Positions 1-11,300 are shown, numbered from the stretch's first letter. The stretch is 64,000 nucleotides of DNA from Odobenus rosmarus divergens (GCF_000321225.1 NW_004450480.1:4585001-4649000), one strand, 5' to 3'. The notes: generated by a model not told the origin, from the sequence alone. Numbers and translations are program-made.

Positions 1-943
1 TACCCAGTACAGCAGAGAAAGGATTGGACCAAGTGTCAGGAGATGAGTGTTTCACTGGATCACTGAGTAACCTTAGGTAAAGTCTGTGATTTTATATAAA
101 TGTGGATGTGTACGTATATGCAATTCAATTAGGGTAAGCAAACTCCACAAATTTTCTAAGATCTAACACTAGAGAATGTTTTCCTTACTCTTGCCCTGGT
201 ATAGATATCCATGTGGTCATTAGGGTCCAGGGTCCTTCCATCTCTGGCTTTGCCCTACTTCAAGCCCTGTCCTCAGACCTGCCCCGTTCAGTGGATGGGA
301 AGATTGCCCACCCACATTCTAGCAACTGTAATTCAGTCACAGGGCCAACTAATAGTAAGGGATTCAGGGAAATGTGGTCTAGGTGTGTTCTCAGGTAGAA
401 GAAAAATTAGGTTTTGTGTGCAGGTAGCCAATCTCTACATGTATGTCTGTGTATATATATGCATAAATACATATGTGTATACATATACATATATAGAGGA
501 GAAAAAAAGATTTAAGTTTAGCTGAAGAAAATAGAACATCAGAATAACCATAAAGTCTACAGGCAATAAATTTCTTTGTCCCTCAAATAAAAAAGTATGA
601 TCCATAGTTAGTAGCACAAGGCTGATACCATGACTTCCAAGTCATCAAGGACTTAGGATTCTTCAATAATTCCTGGTCTACCATCAGCAGGGCCAGCCCT
701 CTCTGCTCACTTCATGGACCATGATGTTCACTGTAGAGCCCAACCAGTCCAGGAAGAAAAATGAAGGAAAGTGGGGTAGACCAAAAATTACCCCTCCTAA
801 TTTAGCCTTCTTTGGGACCTTTCTGGGAAGCCTGTCCAAGTACTTTTTCTTACATCTCAGCAACAACCTCTACATGTAAAGAAGACTTATGAAATAAAGT
901 CTTTTATGAGGGCACATTGCTTCCTGGTATATATTACAGGGTC
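1..943. other. Anonymous non-coding sequence
   Basis: No repeat family or exon is recognised here. Short open frames (about 60-104 codons) occur on both strands but show no domain and are broken by low-complexity TA/TG sequence near 440-495. Confidence 0.6.
439..495. repeat. Impure TA/TG/CATA low-complexity tract
   Basis: Alternating purine-pyrimidine sequence made of imperfect GTATAT and ACATAT units. It looks like a decayed dinucleotide microsatellite. Confidence 0.65.
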
Positions 944-1660
944 TTAACGTGAGATATCATTTCACATCCACTAGGACGGCTAATGTCAAAAAGACAGACA
1001 ATAACAAGTGTAGACAAAGGTATGGAGAAATTGGAACCCTCATACATTGCTGTGGTTTTGCAAAATGGGACAGCCACTTTAGAAAGTAGTTTGGCGGTTA
1101 TTCAGAATATTAAGCAATGGATGACCAGATGACCCAGCAGTTCCACACCTAGGTACATAACCAAGAGAACTGAAAACATAAACTTGCATGTGAATGTTCA
1201 TGGCAGCATTATTCGTGAGAGTCATAAAGTTTAAACAACCCAAATATCCACCAGTCGATGAATGTGTAAGCAAAATTCATATATACACATAGTAGAATAT
1301 CAGTCACCATAAAAAGGAACAAAGTACTGATTCGTGCTATAACATGGGTTCACATTGAAAACATTATTCTGAGTGAAAGAAGCCAAACACAAATGGCTAC
1401 ATATTGTGTGATTCCATTTATAGAGAACTTATGGAGAGACACGTTAGTGCTTGTCAGAAGCGGAGAGGTGGAGAAATGGGATGGGTATGGGATTTCTTTT
1501 TGAGGTGATAAAAGTGTTCTAAAATTAATCATACAGATGGTTACAGAACTGTGAATGTACTAAAAGCCAGTGAATTGTACACTTTAAAACGGTGAATTTC
1601 CTGGTATGTGAAGTGTAGCTCCTCTACTGAATTCAATAAAGCTGTCTTAAAAATACAAAA
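944..1660 (+). mobile_element. Old L1 (L1M type), ORF2 3' end plus 3' UTR
   Basis: The left part follows the L1 ORF2 C-terminal coding pattern: GAGATATCATTTCACATCC, GGAGAAATTGGAACCCTCAT, the CAGCATTATTC segment and the CAACCCAAATATCCACCAGT segment. The right part follows the mammalian L1M 3' UTR, with GTGATTCCATTTATAGAGAA, a GAATTGTACACTTTAAAA block and a terminal CAATAAAGCTGT. It is 5' truncated, full of frame breaks, and without obvious target-site duplications, so it is an ancient inactive copy. Subfamily (probably L1MA/L1MB) is not assigned. Confidence 0.85.
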
Positions 1661-1894
1661 ATATTAATAGGGATCTGTTGATAAGGAAGAAGGGAATGAT
1701 GGATATTAGATACACAGGGAGCATTCTGCATGTGTCGATATACACGCATAAGCATTTTTTCAAAATTATCTATTAAAGTATTATCTATATCTATTTAAAA
1801 ACTATTTTCTATTTTCTCATCCATACCAAAAGCTGTATTTTAAAAAATTATTGATTTGAATTGCATTAGAACTCTTTTTACCTTCAAGTTCATG
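1661..1894. other. Anonymous AT-rich sequence
   Basis: No repeat or gene recognised. Confidence 0.5.
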
Positions 1895-2330
1895 AAACTC
1901 AATTCAAAGTGACTCAGGCATTTAAAAAGAAAAAAAAAAAAAAAAGACAAGTACACATCATTGAAAAGTCCAGGAGGTAAAAATGGCTTCAGGCATAGCT
2001 GAATCCAGGCGCTCACATGAATGTATTAAGAATCTACTCTGCGGGACACCTGGGTGGCTCAGTCATTAAGCGTCTGCCTTCAGCTCAGGTCATGACCCCA
2101 GGGTCCTGGGATCGAGCCCCACATTAGGCTCCCTGCTCCGTGGAAGTCTGCTTCCCCCTCTACTTGTGTTCTCTCTGTCAAATAATAAATAAAATCTTAA
2201 AAAAAAAAAAAAAAGAATCTACTCTGCTTTCCCCTGGACTGGCTTCCTCCTTAGGCAGATTCTCCTCACATGATTAGACTGATAACCCCTGCAGCCCAGG
2301 TTTGCCTGTCAACACCAGCAGAGAGAGCAT
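1895..2330 (+). mobile_element. Ancient interspersed repeat, family unassigned (copy 1), split by a SINE
   Basis: The order of blocks (TCAAAGTGACTCAGGCA, ATTGAAAAGTCCAGG, GGCTTCAGGCATAGCTG, then after the SINE CTGGCTTCCTCCTTAGGCAG) matches a common old mammalian repeat I recognise by pattern but cannot name safely. A related start (AACTGGCTTAAGCAAAGAGG) recurs at about 54.9 kb. An A-rich run at 1931-1945 sits inside it. Confidence 0.4.
2028..2227 (+). mobile_element. CAN-SINE (SINEC) with target-site duplication
   Basis: The tRNA-derived SINE body is 2043-2212, from GGGACACCTGGGTGGCTCAG through a CT-rich middle to a tail of AATAATAAATAAAATC plus poly(A). It is flanked by a perfect 15 bp duplication, AAGAATCTACTCTGC, at 2028-2042 and 2213-2227. 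It has a shortened CT region compared with the other copies and interrupts an older repeat. Confidence 0.97.
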
Positions 2331-2810
2331 TCTTTTTCTTATAGTTCCAATACATTTCCAAGGCATGACACTCGTCCTGCCGTGGGTCCTCTGTCTATTC
2401 CTGAACCAGGGAGTGGGGACAACTACACCCAGACCACAAGAAATGAAGGTAGGGGAGGTAGCGATATTGGAATGGCAAAAAATATATGCCCATGATAGCC
2501 TTATTATAGAAGTCATCACTATTCCTGGGGGTAGCAGGGACAAACTATTGCCTGTAAAATATATACACCCATTGTCTTGGAATGAATTTCAAAAACACCA
2601 GTTAGCCTCCCTCATGCTTATCAGTTACACCCTGCCTTGCAGCAATCACCTGTGAAGGGAAAACAAATACACCTAAGGCCATTTAATATTTTTAATAAAT
2701 TCAGAATGACTTCATGTAACAATGGACCCTCTCCCTCCAGCTAAATCACATGAAGGTAGTTTCTAAAGTCAACTTTAAACTTTTAAAGTTGAAAAGATGC
2801 CTGTCATGCC
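2331..2810. other. Anonymous sequence
   Basis: A 117-codon plus-strand frame (2302-2655) lies mostly here. It starts inside the preceding repeat, shows no recognisable domain and has no splice context that can be defended, so it is not called a gene. Confidence 0.5.
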
Positions 2811-2895
2811 GGTCAGTGCTGGATATCCCCAAGACCTAGAACAGTGTTTGGCTCACATTGGACACTCACAAAACATGGTGATTGGCTATGTAACT
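2811..2895 (+). mobile_element. L2 3'-end fragment (weak)
   Basis: The pattern ATCCCCAAGACCTAGAACAG then TGTTTGGCTCACATTGGACA resembles the L2 3' terminus (CCCAGCGCCTAGAACAG, GCCTGGCACATAGTAGG). Highly diverged. Confidence 0.45.
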
Positions 2896-3204
2896 TATCC
2901 AAATATTTACTGGTTCAAAAACCCTTTTCAGGTCTCTAAGACCTCAGAGACCCTTGATTATTCCTAAGGGGAAAAGAAAAGGATGTGATCTGAACAGTGA
3001 GTCCTTTGAGCACATGGAATCCCCATTAAAAATAAGATGGCTCAGTCGTCACAGGTTTATGGGAAGGTAAAAAAAAATCATAAAAGGAAATATTCATAAA
3101 TAAAAACCAGAACCCTAGCACTGGTTTCACTAATAAATAGGACATTTTTAATTCAGAAAATCTGCCTTTCCAGTATTTAAGTTTCACTTTGCAGTGTGTT
3201 CTTT
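2896..3204. other. Anonymous sequence
   Basis: No repeat or gene recognised. Confidence 0.5.
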
Positions 3205-3436
3205 AAAATAAGCAAGATCTTGGGCACCTGAGTGGTTCAGTCAGTTAAGCGTCTGCCTTCGGCTCAGGTCATGATCCCAGGGTCCTGGGATCGAGCCCCG
3301 CATCAGGCTCCCTGCTCAGCAGGAAGCCTGCTCCTCCCTCTCCCACTCCTCCTGCTTGTGTTCCCTCTCTCGCTGTGTCTCTCTCTGTCAAATAAATAAA
3401 TAAAATTTTTTAAAAAAATAAAATAAGCAAGCTCTT
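3205..3436 (+). mobile_element. CAN-SINE (SINEC) with target-site duplication
   Basis: The full-length body is 3222-3419, with a tRNA-like head (CACCTGAGTGGTTCAGTCAG), a CT-rich middle and a tail of AAATAAATAAATAAAATT. The flanking 17 bp duplication is AAAATAAGCAAGATCTT (3205-3221) against AAAATAAGCAAGCTCTT (3420-3436), with one mismatch. Confidence 0.97.
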
Positions 3437-3509
3437 TAACCTCCCTGCAGGTCAGGCCTGTGATCTAGGAACTCATTAGTTGTTATTTTTCTCCTGGCAC
3501 CTTCTCCAT

Positions 3510-3645
3510 CACTCTCATTTACTCCGTCTGTAAAATTATGATAATAATAATCTGTGCTCACCTAACATACGGTAATAATTGCTAATTAATTTTTATATGT
3601 AAAAACCCCTGAAGACTTTACACAGGTGCTAAGTTATTATTTTAG
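3510..3645 (+). mobile_element. MIR SINE fragment, 3' half
   Basis: TCTGTAAAATTATGATAATA followed by a diverged ATGTAAAAACCC segment and a GTGCTAAGTTATTATTTT end follows the MIR order (TGTAAAATGGG, ATGTAAAGCGC, terminal TTATTATT). Confidence 0.6.
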
Positions 3646-4956
3646 GCTGGGGGAGGGAAGATAGGACTTTCTGTTTGCAAATATGATGGCTCACACTCTA
3701 ATGCTGCCCACCCCACAGGGATGCAATATTATAAAACTGCTTTTGTGTACCACCCACTGTTGATAGATTTGACAAGCAAACCCTGCAGTATGATACCACT
3801 TTCTCTTGTCACCTTGGGCCTCAAATAGCCAGAGTTGTGCTCATTGTTTCATCTATGGGGGGCCTTTTTATAGCAAAATATAACCACTTGAGCACTGGCA
3901 TCAACTAAGCTCAAAAGATGTAGAGTTGCAACTCTTAGACTAGTGATTTTCAGAATGCACCCCCTGCCCCCCATCTAATGTAGAACACACAATTGCTTTT
4001 CAGGTAAATACTATTTGATTATATTTAAAAAGAGAGTTGTCCCCCCCCCAAAAAAGAGAGTTGCCCATCGTTTAGAGTTTTTTTTTTTCCTTGCCTTGCC
4101 TTTTTATCATTTTTTACAACAAAAGAATAATCTTTTCATCTGGGAGGGCTTCAGGCAGAACATTTTTGAGATGTCAGCCAACCAAGAGAAATGTGACATT
4201 ACCATTCTTTGAAATCGTGTCCTGAAACTGTGGTTTTGGTACCCAGATAACCAGGCACTTGGCAATGAAAAAGCTAAAACAAAACATTACTGAAAATAGT
4301 CCTACAATGGTATGGTGTTTCTAGGATAATCGTTTGTTATATTTTAACAAACAAAAGTCACTTGAACCTTTCATTCTATTTTCATGGCTGCACAGGAACA
4401 GACATGAAACATTTCACAAAGTTGGCCATGAGCTGCTGGCTACAGGGGCAAAAAGCAATCATGGAAAAAACTTCAGCAATGGTAACATTTTTCTATACAG
4501 GTAAAATGGAAAATGTGTCCACATGCTGGCATACTCTCTGTAATTTTGGCAAATAGCACACTCCATCTTGACAGAATATACAGAGCCTTAGAAGTTGAAT
4601 CCAAAAAGATGAAAGAACTCAGACGACAGTGAGTCAGTTTGTCATTGGTGGGAATCTCTGCAGTAACTTATAATTTATCCATGGGTTGTGTAAGCTTGAA
4701 GATGAAGATAAAGCTGCAGTCGGAGAGCTCGGACAGAGCTCGCTTGTACTGGTGTTCTTCCTATTCCAGAACTACAAAGTTTCTGATGGTTCTTAAAACT
4801 GTAGGAGACAAGTGAAAGTGTGTTTCGAACTTCTGTAATACATGCTTTGTGTGTTATTTCCAGAAGGGCCGTAATTGACTAGCAAAGACAGGAACTACCC
4901 AGTTTGTGAATGGAATTGTGGGTAATGGTCTAAGAATTGCACACAACTCCAGATAG
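3646..4956. other. Anonymous sequence
   Basis: No gene or repeat recognised in 1.3 kb. There are short C and A homopolymers near 4041-4055 and a T run near 4080-4088. Open frames of about 65 codons at 4015 and 4362 have no recognisable features. Confidence 0.5.
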
Positions 4957-5645
4957 AGTAGCCCCCGCCCCTTATCTGAGGGGTGTGCACTCCAAGACCT
5001 CCCCTCCCCCCCACCCCAGGGATGCCTGAAACCAAGGCTGGTACTGAACCCTATATAAACTATGTTTTTTTCCTATACATACAGACCTATGATAAAGTTT
5101 AATTTATAAATCAGGCACAGTTATGGGGCGCCTGGGTGGCTCAGTCAGTTAAGCATCTGCCTTCGGCTTGGGTCATAATCCCAGGGTCCTAGGATTGAGC
5201 CCCCCATCAGGCTCCCTGCTCAGCGGGGAGCCTGCTTCTCCCTCTCCCTCTGCCTGCCATTCCGCCTATCTGTGCTCTCTATCTCTCTGTCAAATAAATA
5301 AATGGAATCTTTAAAAAAAGTAAATCAGGCACAGTTAGAGATTAACACTAATAATAAAATAGAACAATGATAACAATATATTGTAGTAAAAGTTATGGGA
5401 ATGTGGTCTCGGTCTCCCTCAAAATATCATCTTATACTCTCCCTTCTTATAATGATGTGAGAGGATGAAACGCCTACGTGATGACATGCAGTGAAGTGAG
5501 TGATGTAGGCGTTGTGACATAGCATCAGGCTACCACTGACCTGACCATGCGTGGGAAGGAGGATCATCGGCTTCCATGACCACTCTTGACCCTGAGTAAC
5601 AGAAACCGCAGAAGGCGAAACTGCAGGTAAGCGAGGAAGACTAGT
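4957..5645. mobile_element. Tigger/pogo-type non-autonomous DNA transposon, split by a SINE
   Basis: The ends are near-inverted: CCGCCCCTTATCTGAGGGG on the left and GCAGGTAAGCGAGGAAGACTA on the right, with TA at both edges as expected for a Tc1/mariner-superfamily (pogo) element. Between them runs the characteristic order CCAAGACC, GGATGCCTGAAACC, GAACCCTATATAAACTATG, CCTATACATACA, TGATAAAGTTTAATTTATAA, and at the right CAGAAACCGCAGAAGGCGAA. With the inserted SINE (5124-5320) removed the element is about 0.5 kb. No transposase frame is visible. Subfamily not assigned. Confidence 0.8.
5107..5337 (+). mobile_element. CAN-SINE (SINEC) inside the Tigger-type element
   Basis: The body is 5124-5320, beginning TGGGGCGCCTGGGTGGCTCA. 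It is flanked by a perfect 17 bp duplication, TAAATCAGGCACAGTTA, at 5107-5123 and 5321-5337. The duplicated sequence is part of the DNA transposon, so the SINE is younger than it. Confidence 0.98.
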
Positions 5646-5925
5646 GTTGTCACAAAAACTTAGGAGCGCCTTTTGGGAAAAGTCACAAGAAGATCACATG
5701 GCACACATTAATTGAGAATGGTACATTTTCTTCTTCATGCCGAAATCCCACACAGAGGGACTTCTGACCTTTTTGTTTTGCGGCAGTTGATAAAAATGTA
5801 TTGAATTAAATAATATATATGTATAAATTTAACAGTCATACTAACCCTAAGTCAGTGAATAACACCATTCTACTCAGTAGAGAGAATTTCATCAAAGAAA
5901 CAATACATGTGATTGTGCTCCATAT
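5646..5925. other. Anonymous sequence
   Basis: No gene or repeat recognised; ends in an AT-rich stretch (5800-5830). Confidence 0.5.
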
Positions 5926-6320
5926 TGGGGCTTGGCAAGCTTTTTTCTCTAAAGAACCAGATAGTTGGGACTCCTGGGTGGCTCAGTCATTTAAGCGTCT
6001 GCCTTTGGCTCAGGTCATGATCCCAGGATCCTGGGATCAAGCCCTGCATCGGGCTCCCTGCTCTGCGGGGAGTCTGCTTCTCCCTCTCCCCCTCCCCCTG
6101 CTTGTGCTCTCTCTCTCTCTGACAAATAAATAAAATCTTATAAAAAGAACCAGATAGTAAACATCTGTGGCGCTGTTGGCCATGTCATCTCTGTCACAAC
6201 TCTTCAACTGTAACTGTATTGCACAAAGGCAGCTGAAGAAAATATGTAAATGAATGGCTGTAATTCTATTCCAGTAAAACTCTATTTTCAAAAGGCCCAC
6301 GGGCCTTAGTTTGCCTACCG
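5926..6320. mobile_element. hAT-Charlie-type non-autonomous element, copy 1, split by a SINE
   Basis: Left end GGGGCTTGGCAAGCTTTTTT, the AAAGAACCAGATAGTAAAC core (interrupted by the SINE), then GGCCATGTCATCTCTGTCAC, AACTCTTCAACTGTAACTGT, ATTCCAGTAAAACTCTATTT, and a right end with GGCCCACGGGCCTTAGTTTG. These mirror the common mammalian element whose ends read GGGGTCGGCAAACT. It is the first of five copies of this family in the window. The exact subfamily (MER58-like group) is not asserted. Confidence 0.75.
5951..6158 (+). mobile_element. CAN-SINE (SINEC) inside hAT copy 1
   Basis: The body is 5966-6143, beginning TGGGACTCCTGGGTGGCTCA and ending in an AATAAATAAAATC tail. A perfect 15 bp duplication, AAAGAACCAGATAGT, lies at 5951-5965 and 6144-6158. 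Confidence 0.97.
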
Positions 6321-6462
6321 CTCTCATATATGAATGCACTGCCATTTGGGCCGGACAAAATCAGCTCAACTCGAACCTGTTAGGACCTTCAGGGTAAGAT
6401 AAACTGGTATGGACTTTATAATAAATAGATGTTCAATTATTGTTGATACTTGGAACAAAGGG

Positions 6463-6690
6463 GACAGTAGAGTATCATAAACCTGAGAGTCAGAAAAACC
6501 TACGTTCATATTTTGGTTCTACCACTTACTGACTATATGACCTTTGCTAGTCACTCACCTCAGTTCCTTCTCTGTGAAAGGGAGATGTTATTACTGCCTG
6601 TTTCACAGGGTTGATGTAGATGAAGTGGCACACCATTTAAATCAGGAAGCCTATGGAAAGCGCTTGGCACAGTGCCAAGCATCTACTGAG
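6463..6690 (+). mobile_element. MIR SINE
   Basis: Follows the MIR order: CCTGAGAGTCAGAAAAACCT, TTGGTTCTACCACTTACTGA, TATATGACCTTTGCTAGTCA, a CCTCAGTTCCTTCTCTGTGA segment, TTTCACAGGGTTGATG, AAGCGCTTGGCACAGTGCC. Nearly the whole element is present. Confidence 0.85.
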
Positions 6691-7330
6691 CTAAACAACT
6701 TTAAGACTGAATTAATGACCATAAGGACAGTGAGAATTCTAGTGGACTGGAATTGCCCATGCCTCCTAAAGCTATCACCTACAAACTGGGCCCAGATTCT
6801 CTGCCCTAGATCCCTGGAATGCAAGGATCCTAATGCGTTTGTACACAGACCACGGGTATGGGGTGATAGATGGAGTAATACTTAAAAGCAGTTTGCTGAC
6901 ACACTTCACCAGAAAGGGGTTAGAGGAAAAAGAGGCTGTATCAGAGCTACGTATGAATCATCTCTGTCTTGGAGTTATTTATTATTCTGTGAATTAGCCA
7001 GTTGGTCCCCACAACAATTAGTGACCCAAAAAACCAATGAACATCAGAAGAATGTGGGGTCCTCTCTATTTAGAAAAAAATGGTGCCAAGAGTCATTAAG
7101 GTGATTCCTTAAAAGGGAATTATTCGAGGGCATTGTCTTTCAAGGATAAATGTGTCCACGATGCTAAGTGCAAAAACCAAAGGATCTTTGCCAGATCCCT
7201 ATAACAGATTTCCAGTGAAGATGCCCTCATTACTGGGAACCCATTTCAAATAAACCAGGGAGATATTTTTTCATCTGCTGTTTCAGGGATTTGAGGCAGA
7301 AACCAGAGAGCTATTTAATTGAAGAAATCG
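6691..7330. other. Anonymous sequence
   Basis: No gene or repeat recognised. The 113-codon plus-strand frame at 6544-6885 begins inside the preceding MIR and is treated as chance. Confidence 0.5.
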
Positions 7331-7425
7331 TAAGGTCAGACATGTCTTATTCTCACCTCTATATCCCCAAGATGGAGCACAGTCCCTGGTATACATTAGA
7401 TACTCAATAAATGCCCATGACACCG
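7331..7425 (+). mobile_element. L2 3'-end fragment
   Basis: TATATCCCCAAGATGGAGCA then CAGTCCCTGGTATACATTAG and ATACTCAATAAATGCCC follow the L2 3' terminus, where a TATCCCCAG block precedes GCCTGGCACATAGTAGG and CTCAATAAAT. Confidence 0.65.
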
Positions 7426-7965
7426 TTGACCAACAGAAGAAAAGGTGCTGTGGCTTTCTCAGACTTCCAATGGCACAGACACACAGTTCTGGAGCATTGT
7501 ACTCTTCCAAGCCCTTGTGCTGCACTGTGGGGCATATTGGAGACAGTAACCGATTGCATCATATTATATGCTTGGCATAATTATACTGTAGGCTTTTGTC
7601 TCCTTTGGTGCCAGTCAGTCTCAAAACACATGCTGCTTCCTCGCTTTGCTTATGTAAAGCGCTAGGGTTGCCCACTCATTACAATTGGGATTTGTGAACT
7701 CTGTGTCCACATTCTGAGTCACGGCAGCCCAGAGGCTCATGCTTGGGAGACCCGGGATGGCTTTTCCCCAGAGAAGAAGTTCAACAATGGGCATTTGAGT
7801 CCTAGAAGAAAAAGAGGAAAGTAGCAGACACGGGCTGGCTGGGGCTAAATCTGATGGAAAATGGTGATCAAGTTTGCTTTTCATTTTTTAAAAAAGGAAT
7901 TATCAAGCTGCTTTTTTCTCAATTTTAAAAAGGGAGTTTGATCTGTAGGGAGCTGTAGATTCTCC
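7426..7965. other. Anonymous sequence
   Basis: No gene or repeat recognised. Frames of 80-87 codons on both strands overlap each other and have no features. Confidence 0.5.
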
Positions 7966-8292
7966 CCTCTAAATCTCTTTCCCATCCATTTACTTTGTCT
8001 TTGCCACCATCGTCATCCCAGCCACCATCTCCCCTACCTGGACGACGGCAGTATTTTCCAAAGTTGTCTCTCTACATCCCACCATGCTCCTTTCCATTTC
8101 CACATTGCTGCCAGAGTGCTCTTTTTAAAATGGAAAAATGGCTCTGAACCACTGCTGCTTATAACCATTCAACAGTTTCCTGTGTCTTTTAAGAGAAGAA
8201 TTGTAACCCTACACTTCACTTCTCAGGCTGGGCATGATCTCACCCTGCCTCTCTTGCCAGCCTCATTTTGTGCTTCTCTCTTAGTTCTGTAC
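7966..8292 (+). mobile_element. L2 LINE fragment, 3' region
   Basis: Diverged but collinear with L2: CAGCCACCATCTCCCCTACC, TGGACGACGGCAGTATTTTC, GCTGCCAGAGTGCTCTTTTT, then CTCACCCTGCCTCTCTTGCC. Coding capacity is lost. Confidence 0.75.
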
Positions 8293-8546
8293 TTCAGCAA
8301 TTGAAGACATTGCCAATTGTCCCCTGGTATCCGTTCTCCCTTGTGTTTAAAAACAAAAAACAAAACTGAATTTCCCCAGGGCCCATGACTACCCAGCCAA
8401 GAACTACATTTCTAGTCTTTCTGAGTTCTGGACAATAGAACACAAGAAGAAGTGAGGTTGTCCCTCAAAAGGAAATAAGATTGCCTCCATATCTCCTCCT
8501 CCTACTGGTTGGCATGCAGGCTAAGCACGTAAGACCAGGGGAGGGT
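8293..8546. other. Anonymous sequence, possible old repeat
   Basis: A segment near 8380-8450 (TTTCCCCAGGGCCCATGACT, TTCTGGACAATAGAACACAA) has the feel of an old LTR-like mammalian repeat, but I cannot assign it. Confidence 0.35.
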
Positions 8547-8766
8547 CCAAAGTATATCCCACAGGCCAAACCCAGCCTATCAATAGTATGTCAATAAAGT
8601 TAGATTGGAACATAGCCGCATCAATTGACTTAGGCATTGTCTATGGCTGCTTTCATACCACAATGTCAGAGTTGAGAAGTTGTGACAGAGGTCATTTGAC
8701 TTGCAAAGACAAAATAGTTCCAGTCTGGTCCTTCACAGAGGAAATTGCCAACCTGTGCCCTACAGG
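8547..8766. mobile_element. hAT-Charlie-type non-autonomous element, copy 2
   Basis: Reverse orientation relative to copy 1. Blocks are CCCACAGGCCAAACCCAGCC, AATAAAGTTAGATTGGAACA, TTGTCTATGGCTGCTTTCAT, CAGAGTTGAGAAGTTGTGAC, AAAGACAAAATAGTTCCAGTC and GAAATTGCCAACCTGTGCCC. Confidence 0.75.
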
Positions 8767-8911
8767 GACACAGAACAGCAAGATAGAAGAGGCCTAGCTT
8801 CATGGCATTATAGAGCTGGTCACATCATCTGAACCAGTGCATCTGGGGTGATAAACATAAAAAAATAAATCTGTCTTCTTTCAACCTTTGTATTAGGGCC
8901 TTCTGCTGAAG

Positions 8912-9126
8912 AGTCCTTCAACCTGAGCATTATTGACATTTTGGGTAGGACAGTTCCTTGTTTTAGGATGCTGTGTTGGGCATTGGAGGGTGCTAAGCAG
9001 CATCCCCAGCGTCTACCCACTAGATGCCAGTAGCATTCACTCCCCAAGTGTGACGGCTGTAACTATCTTCAGATGTTGCCAAATATCCATTGAGGGATAG
9101 AATTACTCCTGGTTGAGAAGTGCTGT
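8912..9126 (-). mobile_element. MER20 (hAT-Charlie) DNA transposon
   Basis: Full collinear match to the MER20 pattern read in reverse: AGTCCTTCAACCTGAGCATT, ATTGACATTTTGGGTAGGAC, GGTGCTAAGCAGCATCCCCA, GTCTACCCACTAGATGCCAG, TAGCATTCACTCCCCAAGTG, AGATGTTGCCAAATATCCAT and a terminal CTGGTTGAGAAGTGCTG. Confidence 0.92.
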
Positions 9127-10254
9127 ATTAGAGCAACTTCATAAGTTATGCCAAGCATCTCTCTCTTCTTAAACCTTCCAGAACCTCTCCCCCACTGCTA
9201 GGGACTCACCCTCACTGTTCTCTCGAGCAGAAATGTTCTGGCCCACTCCTCACATAGTTATCTCCTACTTCACTTTCATGTGTCAGCTTCCCATCACTTT
9301 CTCAGGACCCTCCACTGATCCTCCCACTAAATAATGCTCTGATAGTCCCCTGTAGTTTTCCTAGGCAGCAATATTGTGCTTATTGATACACTGTTTACCA
9401 TTCATAGACACACATAATAAATAAAGAAATGGTTGTTAACTGGCTTACTCCTGGGACGCTGTAATTTTGCAGGGAAAGCAAGGAACTAGAATTGGTAGAG
9501 GAGGCAAACATAAGTCTTGCCATGGTCCTAACTGGGGGAACTGGGTCCATATTGCTGGTTATAGGATAAGCAAGAAGCAGCCAGGGAGAAATGGGGTCTC
9601 CTTACTTCCCAGGCCCAGAATTCCCATAAACCAAGGGACCTGCCTTCCTTCCATAGCAGCTAAAACATCTGCTAAAGTTAGTCTGTTTCTGTATTTCACA
9701 GCAACATATGGATTTGTACTTTGCCTTTGGTTTTGCAATCGCTTGCATGTTAACCCTGTACTTTTCGGCCTGCGAAGTTGTATGTGATATGATATATTAA
9801 CGCTGCACTACACTCTTTTAAGTTAAAGATAATCCCTACAATCGCATCTTAAATTCACATCCAGAGAAATATGTGCCCCCTACACTCTCCAGCCCCTCCA
9901 ATTGTCCGAGCTAAGAGACTAAACATTCAGATAGATCTAGATGCTTCCTTAGCACAAGCCATTAAGAGAGATGAATGTGGTCTACTTAATTCCTTTATAT
10001 TTTTCTCTCTATTCAGTTAGAGTTTGTCTTCTTTCTCAATCCCACTCTTTAGACTTCTGCACCTTCAAAGAACCTTCAAGTCTTTTTCTCAAGATCCTTA
10101 GCATTCTGTAAGTGAACCTATATACTGTTTGAAATAAAGGTACCCCCCTTGTCCTCTTGTAGTAGAACACACACTAGTTGTGTGCACACGTGTGTATAAC
10201 AGTTGCAAGAGATATTTGACCACCATACCAAAAGAAATGCCTTTTGCGACAGAT
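9127..10254. other. Anonymous sequence
   Basis: 9150-9420 is pyrimidine-rich and vaguely L2-like (CTGGCCCACTCCTCACATAG) but not secure. A 106-codon frame at 9467-9787 has no features. No gene is supported. Confidence 0.45.
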
Positions 10255-10440
10255 CTGGTCATAAGACTTAGTTCTACCCGTTATTAGGATGCCAAGATGT
10301 CTGTGAACAGCATGTAATCTCTGAGCCTTGGTTTCCACAGCTTTTAAATGGGTCTAGTACTGCTTACCTAAAGATGTGCTGGACGGAGGAACACAGTCCC
10401 TTGCACATAACAGGCATTCAATGAATATTAGCTGTTTCCA
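10255..10440 (+). mobile_element. MIR SINE, 3' two-thirds
   Basis: TCTCTGAGCCTTGGTTTCCA, AGCTTTTAAATGGGTCTAGT, ACTGCTTACC, then CACAGTCCCTTGCACATAAC and AGGCATTCAATGAATATTAG follow MIR order. Confidence 0.75.
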
Positions 10441-11051
10441 TGATCCATTCCCTCAGTCTTTCCTAGAATCCCTAAGACAGGTCACAGACCTTCTTGAGAT
10501 GACCAGCTGGTGCCAGGACAGACAGTGATTGTGCTCTGCTAACTAGATCATGTGGGACTTGACCACTTTACCTTGATCTAAACATGTGAGGGAGCCCCAG
10601 GCAGACAGCATAAGGGACAGAGTATCTTTCTAGGAGCGCACGAGGTGAGCAGCCCCCTCACTTGCACTTCTCTCATGCCTCACTGTGTGGAACCAAGCAT
10701 CCACAAGCACATGTGTGCAAGTTCATGTCTGTGCTTCTGTGCACCCCAAAATACCATCTGCACCCCGCCCCCCCAACCTTTGTATCTTACTCAAGAAATC
10801 TTTAGGCTTGCTCCTCTCTCTTTCCTCTCCCCTTCTCTGAAAGTTGTGTAGGGTCATGGATATATGGATGGAAGGCATACATAATGGCTAAGAAAAACCT
10901 TGAAATAGGAGAGGGCAGGACAAATTGTGAATCACATCAGAGTGAGGATTGGCTGGGAAGACAGGAATAAGAACAAAGCATCACAATATCTCAAGATGTA
11001 AGTTATCAAATTAAGCAGAACTAAGCATCCAGGCATTTTATCCTTAGTTGG
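10441..11051. other. Anonymous sequence
   Basis: No repeat or gene recognised. There is a short C run near 10769-10775. Confidence 0.5.
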
Positions 11052-11300
11052 GTCATGATAATGATAGCTGCCATTTACTTTGCATTTACTCTGTGACAAA
11101 AGTTAGGCAAAGAATGTACAAATTACTTTATCTAATCCTCATAACAACCCTCATGGGGTAGATACTATTACCCCCATTTGATAGATGAGAAAATTGAGGC
11201 CCAGATTTGCCCAGGACTTCCTGTGGACCTGTGAATGACCAAGCAGAATTTCAAACTCCTGGGTGCTTGATGGCCAGACCCTAACCTCACTGTGCTATAG
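11052..11300 (-). mobile_element. MIR SINE, reverse orientation
   Basis: Reads as a reversed MIR: CCATTTACTTTGCATTTACT, TTTATCTAATCCTCATAACA, ACCCTCATGGGGTAGATACT, ATTACCCCCATTTGATAGAT, GAGAAAATTGAGGCCCAGAT, then CAGAATTTCAAACTCCTGGG. Almost complete. Confidence 0.88.

Noticed and set aside
2302..2655. 117-codon plus-strand frame
   Set aside because: Starts in an old interspersed repeat and has no domain or conserved feature.
9127..9430. Possible L2 fragment after MER20
   Set aside because: Pyrimidine-rich and loosely similar, but the order of L2 blocks could not be followed.
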